Shown piece after piece: positions 1 to 6,852 of a DNA stretch of 9,482 nucleotides. Numbering within the stretch: position 1 is the stretch's first letter; the number at the start of each line of letters is the position of its first letter. This DNA comes from Bacteroidota bacterium (lineage in GTDB: Bacteria > Bacteroidota > Bacteroidia > Chitinophagales > Chitinophagaceae). Made by a program: the position numbers and the translations under genes. The notes under the pieces are model-generated. The model had not been told where the DNA came from. It worked only from the letters and a program-made list of their open reading frames with translations, and did no database searches. The stretch is from the NCBI GenBank assembly GCA_030831005.1, contig JAURLW010000016.1:1-9482 (forward strand). The letters are read 5' to 3'.

Positions 1-502
1 AAATAGCAGGATGAATAGATCCTTTTCTATCGGGTGGTGTACAAAGTACAATTTCCTTACAGCCTGCTATGACAGCTGGAACACCTAACATTAATACAGT
101 AGAAAACAAAGGCGCTGTACCACCAGGAATATAGATACCTATATTTTCTATAGGCCTACTTTCTCTCCAACACATTACACCTTTCGATGTTTCAATGATT
201 ATATTTTTTTCTTGTTGAGCACGATGAAACTTCTCAATATTATTTTTAGCAAGCTTAATTGCAGCTTGCAATTCTTTAGAAATTAATTTTTCTGCCCTTT
301 TAAGCTCATCAGCAGAAACTAAAAAAGAATTCAATTCTACCTTATCATATTTTTTGGTGTATTTATGAACAGCGGCATCACCTTGTGCTTTTACTTCAGA
401 GAATATTTGGTCTACAATTTGAAGTAAGTGATTTTGATCAGCAATAGGCCGTTGTGATAAAGACGCCCATTGTTCTTTTTTTGGATAAGAAATCCTTTCC
501 AT
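1..502 (-). CDS. hisD: Histidinol dehydrogenase, N-terminal part (runs off the left edge)
   Basis: Catalyses the last two steps of histidine biosynthesis: the zinc-dependent, NAD-linked oxidation of L-histidinol to L-histidine in the cytoplasm. The reading frame starts at the ATG at 500-502 and stays open to the window edge, giving 167 codons, roughly the first 40 percent of a usual protein of about 430 residues. The diagnostic HisD stretch is visible at residues 122-156, including IYIPGGTAPLFSTVLM, then GVPAVIAGCKEIVLCTPP. The zinc ligands and catalytic histidines of the family lie beyond the edge and cannot be checked. The start is 20 bp downstream of the hisG stop, so the two are almost certainly co-transcribed. 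No Shine-Dalgarno sequence precedes it, which is usual in Bacteroidota. Later his genes probably continue to the left. Confidence 0.96.
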   Translation of the reverse strand, partial: MERISYPKKEQWASLSQRPIADQNHLLQIVDQIFSEVKAQGDAAVHKYTKKYDKVELNSFLVSADELKRAEKLISKELQAAIKLAKNNIEKFHRAQQEKNIIIETSKGVMCWRESRPIENIGIYIPGGTAPLFSTVLMLGVPAVIAGCKEIVLCTPPDRKGSIHPAI

Positions 503-522
503 GACTGATAACGTTTTACTAT

Positions 523-1380
523 TTAAATAATCATTTTTTCTATAGGCACAACTAATATTCCTTGAGCACCTAATTGTTTAATTTGATCTATAACTTCCCA
601 AAATTGATCTTCTTTAATTACAGAATGCAAGCTGCTCCAGCCTTCTTCCACTAAAGGCAACACGGTGGGCGATTTCATTCCAGGCAATACTGCAGATATC
701 TGTTGGATAGCTGAATTGGGCGCATTAAGAAGAATATATTTATTCTCTGCTGCTTGTTTAACCGATTGCATTCTGAAAAGTAATTGCTCTAAAATTGCCT
801 GCTTTCCTGATTCCAAATTGGAGTTGGCAATAAGAACAGCCTCACTTCTAAATAATACTTCGACTTCTTTAAGGCCATTCATAAGCAAGGTACTACCGGT
901 ACTTACGATATCAAAAATTGCATCTGCCAAACCAATGCCTGTAGCAATTTCTACACTTCCGCCTATTTCTTCAACGGTAACGGCAATGTTCTTCTTATCA
1001 AAAAAACCTTGTAATATCTTTGGATAGCTTGTAGCAATTTTTTTATTTTCAAAATAGTGTAAACCTTCATACTGCTCATCCTTGGGTATTGCTAAGGATA
1101 ATTTACATTGGGCAAATCCTAATTGCTTGATCACCTTTACTTGTTTATCTTTTTCCCAAACTTCATTTTCTCCAAGTATGCCGATATCAGCTACGCCTTG
1201 GTCTACATACTGAGGAATATCGTCATCTCGAAGGAATAAAATTTCAACCGGAAAATTAGCAGCTGCTGTTTTTAATTTACGATCACTATTAGCAATTTTT
1301 ATGCCACAATCTTTTAATAGCTGAAGCGATTTTTCACTAAGTCGACCTGATTTTTGAATGGCAATTTTTAAAGTAGTCAT
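523..1380 (-). CDS. hisG: ATP phosphoribosyltransferase, long (self-regulated) form
   Basis: First enzyme of histidine synthesis: it condenses ATP with PRPP to give phosphoribosyl-ATP. At 285 residues this is the long HisG form, which carries its own regulatory domain and does not need the HisZ partner. Visible motifs are KSGRL at residues 10-14, the RDDDIPQYV..GVADIGILG segment at 51-70, and the family signature at 138-165 containing the PRPP-binding loop DAIFDIVSTGSTL. Residues from about 213 to 285 fit the ACT-like C-terminal domain that binds histidine for feedback inhibition in this family. It is the first gene of the his operon, followed after 20 bp by hisD. A good Bacteroidota promoter lies about 165 bp upstream, so the mRNA would have a long leader. 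The ATG at 1378-1380 directly precedes the conserved N-terminus (LKIAIQKSGRL). Confidence 0.97.
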   Translation of the reverse strand: MTTLKIAIQKSGRLSEKSLQLLKDCGIKIANSDRKLKTAAANFPVEILFLRDDDIPQYVDQGVADIGILGENEVWEKDKQVKVIKQLGFAQCKLSLAIPKDEQYEGLHYFENKKIATSYPKILQGFFDKKNIAVTVEEIGGSVEIATGIGLADAIFDIVSTGSTLLMNGLKEVEVLFRSEAVLIANSNLESGKQAILEQLLFRMQSVKQAAENKYILLNAPNSAIQQISAVLPGMKSPTVLPLVEEGWSSLHSVIKEDQFWEVIDQIKQLGAQGILVVPIEKMII

Positions 1381-1397
1381 GCACTATAAATTCTTAA

Positions 1398-1440
1398 AAT
1401 GATTAATAACACCCGAGGGTAAAACGTAATTATTGATAAC
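1398..1440 (-). promoter_or_regulatory. Possible operator or leader element upstream of hisG
   Basis: Between the predicted promoter and the hisG start are two 13-bp near-direct repeats, AATGATTAATAAC (1398-1410) and AATTATTGATAAC (1428-1440), matching at 11 of 13 positions. They flank a small GC-rich inverted repeat, ACCCGAGGGT (1411-1420), that stands out in an AT-rich leader. The arrangement could be a protein-binding operator or part of an RNA structure. The palindrome alone has too small a loop for a stable RNA hairpin. Function is inferred from position only. Confidence 0.3.
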
Positions 1441-1544
1441 GCTTAGTAAAATTTATTATACCTAAAAGTTGAACAAATACTAGATCTTTGAACCTCAAAA
1501 AAAATTTTTAATAAACTCTAACGCTTTACTTTAATAATACTTAG

Positions 1545-1574
1545 CAAATGTACAGCAATTTTAACAATATCAAA
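1545..1574 (-). promoter_or_regulatory. Bacteroidota-type promoter for hisGD
   Basis: Read on the minus strand, TTTG (1571-1574) is followed after 18 bp by TACATTTG (1545-1552). This matches exactly the -7 element TAnnTTTG and the -33 element TTTG of the Bacteroidota primary sigma factor, with spacing within one base of the usual 19. It faces hisG. Transcription would start near 1538-1540, giving a leader of about 160 nt before the hisG ATG. The call rests on sequence match only. Confidence 0.7.
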
Positions 1575-1805
1575 AAAAGAACGATTTTATTAGATTGTTA
1601 AAATATTTACAAATCAAATTTAAGCGTATAGGTATAAGGATGAAATAGAAATAGGATAATTAAAAAAAGTAGTAGTTTTACAAAACAGATTTCGTTATAA
1701 CTATATTTAAAATATACATCGCTTAGTTTTTTAAAACACGTTTGTAATCATTTTCAAGTTTTTCAAATCTATTTCAATCGTTATTCATCATTAAAAACAA
1801 TTTTT

Positions 1806-3320
1806 ATGAGTCAACAAGAACTATTTACTACTCTTATTAAAGAAGGCTATTCTAGCAAAGGAAAGAGCCTATTACTTGGTGTTGCTATGCTTGATGGACA
1901 AGCTATCTCAGATGCGCAAATAGCCATTCCTCTCAAAACCCTAAATAGACATGGACTAATAGCAGGAGCAACTGGGACCGGTAAAACAAAAACTATTCAA
2001 GTATTATCTGAGCAATTATCGAGTTTTGGGATACCGGTATTAATGATGGATATCAAAGGAGATTTTTCTGGTATTGCTATGGAAGGCAGCGAAAAATCAT
2101 TTATTACCGAGCGCCATACAAAAATCAATATTCCGTTTAAGCCACAGGCATACCCAGTAGAATTATTGACCTTGTCTGCACAAGATGGTGTGCGCTTAAG
2201 AGCAACCGTATCCGAATTTGGTCCTGTTTTGTTTTCAAGGATTTTAGATTTGAATGATACGCAATCTGGTGTGATATCGGTAATATTTAAATTTTGTGAT
2301 GATCAAAAAATGCCTTTGCTCGATTTAAAAGACATTAAAAAGATGATTCACTATTGCACCGAAGAGGGCAAGACAGAGATAGAAGCAGCTTATGGGAAAA
2401 TATCAAGTGCTACTACGGGTACGATACTCAGAAAGATTATAGAACTAGAACAACAGGGAGGTGATTTATTTTTTGGCGAAACCTCATTTGATGTGCAAGA
2501 CTTAATGCGCATAAATGAAGAAGGCAAGGGCTATGTCAATATTTTACGTTTGACTGACATTCAAGACAAGCCTAAATTATTCTCTACATTTATGCTTAGT
2601 TTATTAGCCGAAATCTATTATACCCTTCCGGAAAAAGGGGATGCTGAGCAGCCAGAGCTGATTATTTTTATAGACGAGGCACATCTTATTTTTAAAGAAG
2701 CGAGTAAAGCCCTCTTAGAACAAATAGAAACCATTGTAAAATTAATTAGATCGAAAGGAGTAGGTATTTACTTTATCACTCAAAACCCAATGGATGTTCC
2801 AAGTGGAATATTAGCCCAATTAGGCTTAAAAATACAACATGCCTTAAGAGCATTTACGGCTAAAGACAGACAAGCCATTAAGCAAACTGCCGATAATTAT
2901 CCAAGTTCTGATTTTTACAAAACAGATGAACTACTAACAAGCTTGGGCATTGGCGAAGCTTTTGTTACGGCCTTGAGCGAGAAGGGCACACCTACCCCAT
3001 TGGCAGCTACACTATTGCGAGCACCAGAGAGCAGAATGGATATTTTAAGTGAAGAAGAAATTACGCGTATTAATACCCAATCAAAATTGGTTAAAAAATA
3101 TGCAGAGAGCATAGACAGAGAAAGTGCCTTTGAATTACTTGCTAATAGAATAAGTGCTAATGCAGCTACAACAGAAGCAGCAGTAAACAGTAGTAAAAAA
3201 GAGCAATCCAGCGATGAAACCAAAGGAAATGACATCAATAAAACAGTAATAAAAGCCGTAACGAGTGCTAGTTTTATAAGAGGCGCTTTCGGAATTTTGA
3301 TGAAGCTGCTGAAGAAATAA
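1806..3320 (+). CDS. HerA-like P-loop ATPase (DUF853 / YjgR family)
   Basis: A 504-residue ATPase of the FtsK/HerA superfamily that resembles E. coli YjgR; the family's cellular role is poorly defined. Visible parts, in order: Walker A GATGTGKT at residues 54-61; the MDIKGDFSG block at 81-89; Walker B LIIFIDEAH at 285-293 with the catalytic acidic pair; a sensor-like FITQNP at 323-328; and HALRAFTAKDRQAIK at 345-359, a likely arginine-finger region. A low-complexity linker rich in Ala, Ser and Glu (about 445-480) leads to a short basic C-terminal tail (SFIRGAFGILMKLLKK) typical of YjgR-type proteins. No membrane segment is seen. The NurA nuclease and the Sir2 or DUF4297 effectors that accompany some HerA proteins are absent nearby, so a DNA-end-processing or defence role is not supported. 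It starts at ATG 1806 without a clear ribosome-binding site, and the hexamer array begins directly after its stop codon. Confidence 0.92.
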   Translation: MSQQELFTTLIKEGYSSKGKSLLLGVAMLDGQAISDAQIAIPLKTLNRHGLIAGATGTGKTKTIQVLSEQLSSFGIPVLMMDIKGDFSGIAMEGSEKSFITERHTKINIPFKPQAYPVELLTLSAQDGVRLRATVSEFGPVLFSRILDLNDTQSGVISVIFKFCDDQKMPLLDLKDIKKMIHYCTEEGKTEIEAAYGKISSATTGTILRKIIELEQQGGDLFFGETSFDVQDLMRINEEGKGYVNILRLTDIQDKPKLFSTFMLSLLAEIYYTLPEKGDAEQPELIIFIDEAHLIFKEASKALLEQIETIVKLIRSKGVGIYFITQNPMDVPSGILAQLGLKIQHALRAFTAKDRQAIKQTADNYPSSDFYKTDELLTSLGIGEAFVTALSEKGTPTPLAATLLRAPESRMDILSEEEITRINTQSKLVKKYAESIDRESAFELLANRISANAATTEAAVNSSKKEQSSDETKGNDINKTVIKAVTSASFIRGAFGILMKLLKK

Positions 3321-3436
3321 GATTGAGATTGAGACTGAGACTGAGGTTAAGGATGACAATAAAATAATAACATTTTCCTTAACCTCAACCTTAGCCTTAG
3401 CCCTAGCCTTAATCTCAACCTTAACCTCAATATCAA
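3321..3436. repeat. Two opposed arrays of a degenerate hexamer (YTRAGR), forming an inverted repeat
   Basis: Starting at the base after the preceding stop codon, the plus strand reads as tandem hexamers at 3323-3352: TTGAGA, TTGAGA, CTGAGA, CTGAGG, TTAAGG. After a spacer the complementary units run from 3377 to about 3430 (plus-strand CCTTAA, CCTCAA, CCTTAG, CCTTAG, CCCTAG, CCTTAA, TCTCAA, CCTTAA, CCTCAA), with a decayed unit, TATCAA, at 3431-3436. All units but one (CCCTAG) fit the consensus YTRAGR or its complement. The innermost units pair perfectly (GGTTAAGG 3345-3352 with CCTTAACC 3377-3384). Inside them AAAAT (3361-3365) pairs with ATTTT (3372-3376) around a six-base loop, and outer units pair imperfectly. 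No T-run follows, so it is not a standard terminator. Confidence 0.9.
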
Positions 3437-3489
3437 AGCAACATATTCGGCTTAAGATTAAATTATTACACAAAAAATAGGTTATTTTG

Positions 3490-3508
3490 CTGAAATATTT
3501 AATTTCAG
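3490..3508 (+). promoter_or_regulatory. Perfect 7-bp inverted repeat just upstream of a start codon
   Basis: CTGAAAT (3490-3496) and ATTTCAG (3502-3508) are separated by the five bases ATTTA and end four bases before the ATG at 3513. It could fold as a weak AU-rich hairpin over the ribosome-landing region, or act as an operator half-site pair at DNA level. TATTTTGC (3483-3490), overlapping its left end, is a one-base-short version of the -7 promoter element and has no matching TTTG upstream. The repeat is certain; its function is a guess. Confidence 0.45.
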
Positions 3509-3512
3509 TTCC

Positions 3513-4049
3513 ATGAATACAGCTTTAGACTTATTATATTTTACCATTCCAACGCTTATTTCGCTAGTCATTGTTTACCTTATCGTCAGCAAGTTCAATA
3601 ATAAAGAAACAGCTGCTAAGCGTTTAGAATTGTTACAATCGAATCATGATACTGCATTTCGTATGCGCTTACAAGCATATGAACGATTAGCTATGTTGGT
3701 AGAACGCACTCACCCAAGACAACTCATTCCGAGAGTATATACCAGCGGCATGACGGTGCAAGAATTGCAACAAGCCTTGGTCATAACGATTAATGCTGAG
3801 TTTGAACATAATTTATCGCAACAGATTTATGTAACCGCAGGCACATGGCAACTTATTCGCATTTTTAAAGAACAAGAAATTAATATGATCAAGCATATTG
3901 CGAGTACTTTAAACCCAGCAGAGAGTGCAAGTGTATTACATCAACAAATAGTCAATTATTTAATAACTACAGAATCAGAAACTCCTGCTGAAACAGCTAT
4001 GCAAGCGATACAAGCAGAAGCAAAAAGTTTATTGACACAAGGAATTTAA
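3513..4049 (+). CDS. Small membrane-anchored protein of unknown function
   Basis: A 178-residue protein with one predicted N-terminal membrane helix (about residues 5-26, ALDLLYFTIPTLISLVIVYLIV) followed by basic residues, which suggests the rest lies in the cytoplasm. The soluble part looks largely helical. Conserved-looking blocks are FRMRLQAYERLAMLVERTHPRQLIPRV (about 49-75) and INAEFEHNLSQQIYVTAGTWQLIRIFKEQEINMI (about 92-125). From memory this resembles a Bacteroidota-only family catalogued as DUF7935, but I cannot verify that here. No catalytic motif is visible. It lies 19 bp upstream of the methylmalonyl-CoA mutase gene and is probably co-transcribed with it, which is the only hint to its role. 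The ATG at 3513 places the membrane helix at the usual distance from the N-terminus. Confidence 0.85.
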   Translation: MNTALDLLYFTIPTLISLVIVYLIVSKFNNKETAAKRLELLQSNHDTAFRMRLQAYERLAMLVERTHPRQLIPRVYTSGMTVQELQQALVITINAEFEHNLSQQIYVTAGTWQLIRIFKEQEINMIKHIASTLNPAESASVLHQQIVNYLITTESETPAETAMQAIQAEAKSLLTQGI

Positions 4050-4068
4050 AGCCCGAAGAATAGCAAAT

Positions 4069-5625
4069 ATGAGTACGAAAAAGAAATTTACCACCGACGC
4101 TGATATAGAAATTAAATCCTGCTATACCGAGCCTGTGGCAATGACAGAACAACCCGGAAGCTTCCCTTTCACGAGAGGGGTGCATGAAGAAATGTACAGA
4201 GAGCGTTTATGGACAATGCGCCAATATGCTGGTTTTAGTACGGCTGAAGCATCTAACGAGCGCTATCATTTTTTATTGAATCAAGGGGTAATGGGTTTAT
4301 CTGTTGCCTTTGACTTACCAACACAAATTGGTTATGACTCCGACCATCCAATGTCGGAAGGAGAAGTAGGCAAAGTAGGTGTAGCTATTGATTCTATTGA
4401 AGATATGGAAATTCTTTTCAAGGGCATCAACTTGCAGGATATTTCTACCTCCATGACGATTAATGCAACAGGATTTATTTTACTGGCATTTTATATCGCT
4501 TTAGCAAAACGACAAGGAGCTGATGTAAGAAAATTATCAGGTACTATTCAGAATGATATTTTGAAAGAATACGCAGCAAGAGGCACCTATATTTATCCGC
4601 CTACACCTTCTATGCGTATCATTACGGATATATTTGAATATTGCAGTAAAGAAGTACCAAAATGGAACACGATTTCCATATCTGGATATCATATCCGTGA
4701 AGCTGGTGCCAATGCGGTGCAAGAATTAGCCTTCACCTTATCAAATGGCAAATCGTATTTAAAAGCGGCTATTGAAAAAGGATTAGATATTAATGTATTT
4801 GCACAACGCTTATCCTTCTTCTTTAATGCACATAATAATTTATTTGAAGAAGTAGCAAAATTTAGAGCGGCAAGAAGAATGTGGGCGCATATTAGCAAAG
4901 AGCTTGGCGCTACCGATCCAAAAGCACAAATGCTTCGCTTCCACACCCAAACAGGCGGAAGTACATTAACAGCGCAACAACCACAAAATAATATTGTACG
5001 TGTAGCTATTCAAACTATGGCGGCAGTACTAGGCGGAACACAATCATTGCATACCAATGGATTTGACGAAGCGCTTTCATTACCTACGGAACAAGCGGCA
5101 GGAATTGCATTGAAAACGCAACAAATTGTTGCACATGAAAGCGGTATCACTCAAACCGTTGATCCATTAGCGGGTTCTTATTTTGTAGAGCAACTTACTA
5201 ATGATATTGAAACAGCTGCTAATGAATTGATTGCAAAAATAGATGCTATGGGTGGCGCAGTAAAAGCTATTGAGCAAGGTTATATTCAAGAAGAAATTGC
5301 AAAATCAGCATATGCGTATAATAAAGCTATTGAAGATGGAAGTAAAATCATTGTAGGTGTAAATAAATTTACCAATAAAGAAGTAAATGATACGCCTCTT
5401 TTAAAAATTGATGATAGCATTAGAGAAAAGCAAAGTGAAAAATTACGTGCTTTAAGAGCTAAACGCGATGCAACAAAAGCAGCTGCGAGTATCCAAAAAA
5501 TAAAAGACGCCGCTCAATCTGATACTAACCTTATGCCTATTGTAATTGAAGCCGTAGAAAACTTATGTACCTTAGGTGAGATTTCAGATGCTTTAAGAAG
5601 TATTTGGGGTGAATATAAAGGATAA
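4069..5625 (+). CDS. Methylmalonyl-CoA mutase, catalytic (substrate-binding) subunit without B12 domain
   Basis: Interconverts (R)-methylmalonyl-CoA and succinyl-CoA with adenosylcobalamin, linking propionyl-CoA metabolism to the TCA cycle. The 518 residues cover only the TIM-barrel catalytic part. Aligned to the Propionibacterium shermanii enzyme with a constant offset of 36, the active-site residues are all present: Y53 (Tyr89) in TMRQYAGFSTAE, R171 (Arg207) in AARGTYIYPP, and Y207-H208 (Tyr243-His244) in ISISGYHIREAG. The Tyr/Arg pair is the one known for methylmalonyl-CoA; isobutyryl-CoA mutases have Phe/Gln there. The C-terminal B12-binding domain with its DxHxxG motif is missing, and no small B12-binding gene is adjacent, so a separate subunit must be encoded elsewhere. 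The gene sits 19 bp after the membrane-protein gene and 9 bp before ispH. It may be annotated as scpA, mcmA1 or mutB. Confidence 0.94.
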   Translation: MSTKKKFTTDADIEIKSCYTEPVAMTEQPGSFPFTRGVHEEMYRERLWTMRQYAGFSTAEASNERYHFLLNQGVMGLSVAFDLPTQIGYDSDHPMSEGEVGKVGVAIDSIEDMEILFKGINLQDISTSMTINATGFILLAFYIALAKRQGADVRKLSGTIQNDILKEYAARGTYIYPPTPSMRIITDIFEYCSKEVPKWNTISISGYHIREAGANAVQELAFTLSNGKSYLKAAIEKGLDINVFAQRLSFFFNAHNNLFEEVAKFRAARRMWAHISKELGATDPKAQMLRFHTQTGGSTLTAQQPQNNIVRVAIQTMAAVLGGTQSLHTNGFDEALSLPTEQAAGIALKTQQIVAHESGITQTVDPLAGSYFVEQLTNDIETAANELIAKIDAMGGAVKAIEQGYIQEEIAKSAYAYNKAIEDGSKIIVGVNKFTNKEVNDTPLLKIDDSIREKQSEKLRALRAKRDATKAAASIQKIKDAAQSDTNLMPIVIEAVENLCTLGEISDALRSIWGEYKG

Positions 5626-5634
5626 AAAGAAACT

Positions 5635-6852
5635 ATGAAATCATTTGATGTTCCTCAACAGTTTAGAAGCTCATTCATAAGCGCAATCAAAAACAAGCGT
5701 AAGCAAGCGGATAAACTTAAAAAAGATTTTACACCCACTACCCTAGAGTTAGGTGACCTATCTATTTCATTAGCCCGTCATTTTGGCTTTTGTTATGGCG
5801 TAGAAAATGCTATAGAAATAGCTTTTAAAGCGGTTGGCGAGAACCCCAACAAACGTATTTATTTACTTAGTGAAATGATTCACAACCCTGGCGTAAATGC
5901 TGATTTAATTCAAGCAGGGGTAGAATTTATCATGGATACTAAAGGCAAGCAATTAATTCCTTGGGATCAAATACATGCAGATGACATTGTGATTATACCT
6001 GCCTTTGGAACCACTGTTGAGATAGAACAATTACTAAAAGAAAAAGGCATAGAACCTACTCGATACGAAACCACTTGCCCGTTTGTAGAGAAAGTATGGA
6101 ACAGAGCTGAAAAAATAGGCTTAGAAGGCTATACGATTGTAGTACACGGCAAACCACAACATGAAGAGACTAGAGCTACTTTTTCGCACAGTAAAGAACA
6201 CGCACCTACACTTGTTATCAACGATATGAATGAGGCTATTACTTTAGCCGCTTATATCAAAGAGGAAATAGATAGCGCTACTTTTTACGAACAGTTTAAA
6301 GGACAATACAATACTACTTTTGACCCTAAAAGAGATTTAAAACGTATTGGTGTTGTTAATCAAACTACTATGTTAGCAAGCGATACGCAAGCTATTGCTG
6401 AATATTTGAAACAGGTGATGAAAGCGCATTATCAATTAGATGATCAAAGCATTGCAAATCATTTTGCAGATACAAGAGATACACTTTGTTATGCTACAAA
6501 TGATAATCAAAGTGCGGTCCAAGCTATGTTAGAAACAAAAGCCGATGCAGCCATCATAATTGGCGGATATAATAGTTCTAATACTTCTCATCTTGTAGAA
6601 TTGTGTGAAACTAAAATACCAACCTATTATATAAAAGATGAACTTTGTCTCCTAGACAATTTTGAAATCGAACATTTCAATTTCCATACTAAGGAGCTAC
6701 TCCATGGCACCTTAGCACCTACCGCAAAAAAGATATTAATTAGCGCAGGCGCCTCATGTCCGGACGCTGTTGTAGAACGGGTTATCGAAAGGCTCTGCCA
6801 ACTGCATCAAGAAAAACAAAGCTGGGAAGCTTTAAAAAGTAATTGGATTTAA
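5635..6852 (+). CDS. ispH: 4-hydroxy-3-methylbut-2-enyl diphosphate reductase, long form
   Basis: Last enzyme of the MEP isoprenoid pathway; it reductively dehydrates HMBPP to IPP and DMAPP using a [4Fe-4S] cluster. The three cluster cysteines are visible: C53 in HFGFCYGVENAI, C148 in ETTCPFVEKVW and C285 in DTLCYATNDNQ. Further active-site elements are H83 (EMIHNPGVN), H176 with E178 in KPQHEETRATFSH (matching the E. coli His124/Glu126 region), VNQTTM at 241-246, and GGYNSSNTSHL at 310-320. At 405 residues it is about 90 longer than E. coli IspH. An N-terminal extension of about 40 residues and an insertion around 205-235 make it resemble the cyanobacterial and plant type. It begins 9 bp after the mutase stop codon and ends just before a strong terminator, so it is the last gene of the operon. 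An extra cysteine (C375, GASCPD) is not a known ligand. Confidence 0.97.
   Translation: MKSFDVPQQFRSSFISAIKNKRKQADKLKKDFTPTTLELGDLSISLARHFGFCYGVENAIEIAFKAVGENPNKRIYLLSEMIHNPGVNADLIQAGVEFIMDTKGKQLIPWDQIHADDIVIIPAFGTTVEIEQLLKEKGIEPTRYETTCPFVEKVWNRAEKIGLEGYTIVVHGKPQHEETRATFSHSKEHAPTLVINDMNEAITLAAYIKEEIDSATFYEQFKGQYNTTFDPKRDLKRIGVVNQTTMLASDTQAIAEYLKQVMKAHYQLDDQSIANHFADTRDTLCYATNDNQSAVQAMLETKADAAIIIGGYNSSNTSHLVELCETKIPTYYIKDELCLLDNFEIEHFNFHTKELLHGTLAPTAKKILISAGASCPDAVVERVIERLCQLHQEKQSWEALKSNWI

Larger units (their letters stand above)
1381..1805. other. Divergent intergenic region between hisG and the HerA-like gene
   Basis: A 425-bp AT-rich gap between two divergently transcribed genes. The hisG side contains a clear promoter (1545-1574) and a leader with a short palindrome flanked by near-direct repeats (1398-1440). 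The side facing 1806 has no convincing TAnnTTTG promoter; partial matches such as TAGTTTTA (1673-1680) lack a properly spaced TTTG. Three TTTCAA motifs occur at 1752, 1761 and 1772. I found no tRNA, no leader peptide beginning with ATG in the hisG leader, and no reading frame worth reporting. Confidence 0.8.

Noticed and set aside
665..1027. Plus-strand open frame of 120 codons
   Set aside because: It lies entirely antisense to hisG, whose protein is unmistakable; this is a shadow frame.
1381..1416. Short GTG-started 11-codon frame overlapping the hisG start, as a his leader peptide
   Set aside because: It encodes no histidine residues and is too short to distinguish from chance.
1468..1494. 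Direct repeat of TTGAAC around AGATCT in the hisG leader
   Set aside because: Six-base repeats 19 bp apart in AT-rich DNA are expected by chance, and the second-arm symmetry is poor.
2915..3238. Minus-strand open frame of 107 codons
   Set aside because: Antisense to the HerA-like gene; its hydrophobic composition is a by-product of the opposite strand.
1806..3320. HerA-like ATPase as part of an antiphage defence module
   Set aside because: Defence systems using HerA carry a partner effector such as Sir2 or DUF4297, or a nuclease; none is adjacent. The sequence matches the standalone DUF853/YjgR family and the neighbours are housekeeping genes.
3135..3473. Minus-strand 112-codon open frame giving Lys-Val / Lys-Ala and Ser-Val dipeptide repeats
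   Set aside because: The dipeptide repeats are only the six-base DNA repeat read in frame, and much of the frame is antisense to the well-supported HerA-like gene. No independent sign of coding.
4537..4946. Two minus-strand open frames of 61 and 85 codons
   Set aside because: Antisense shadows of the methylmalonyl-CoA mutase gene with no recognisable features.
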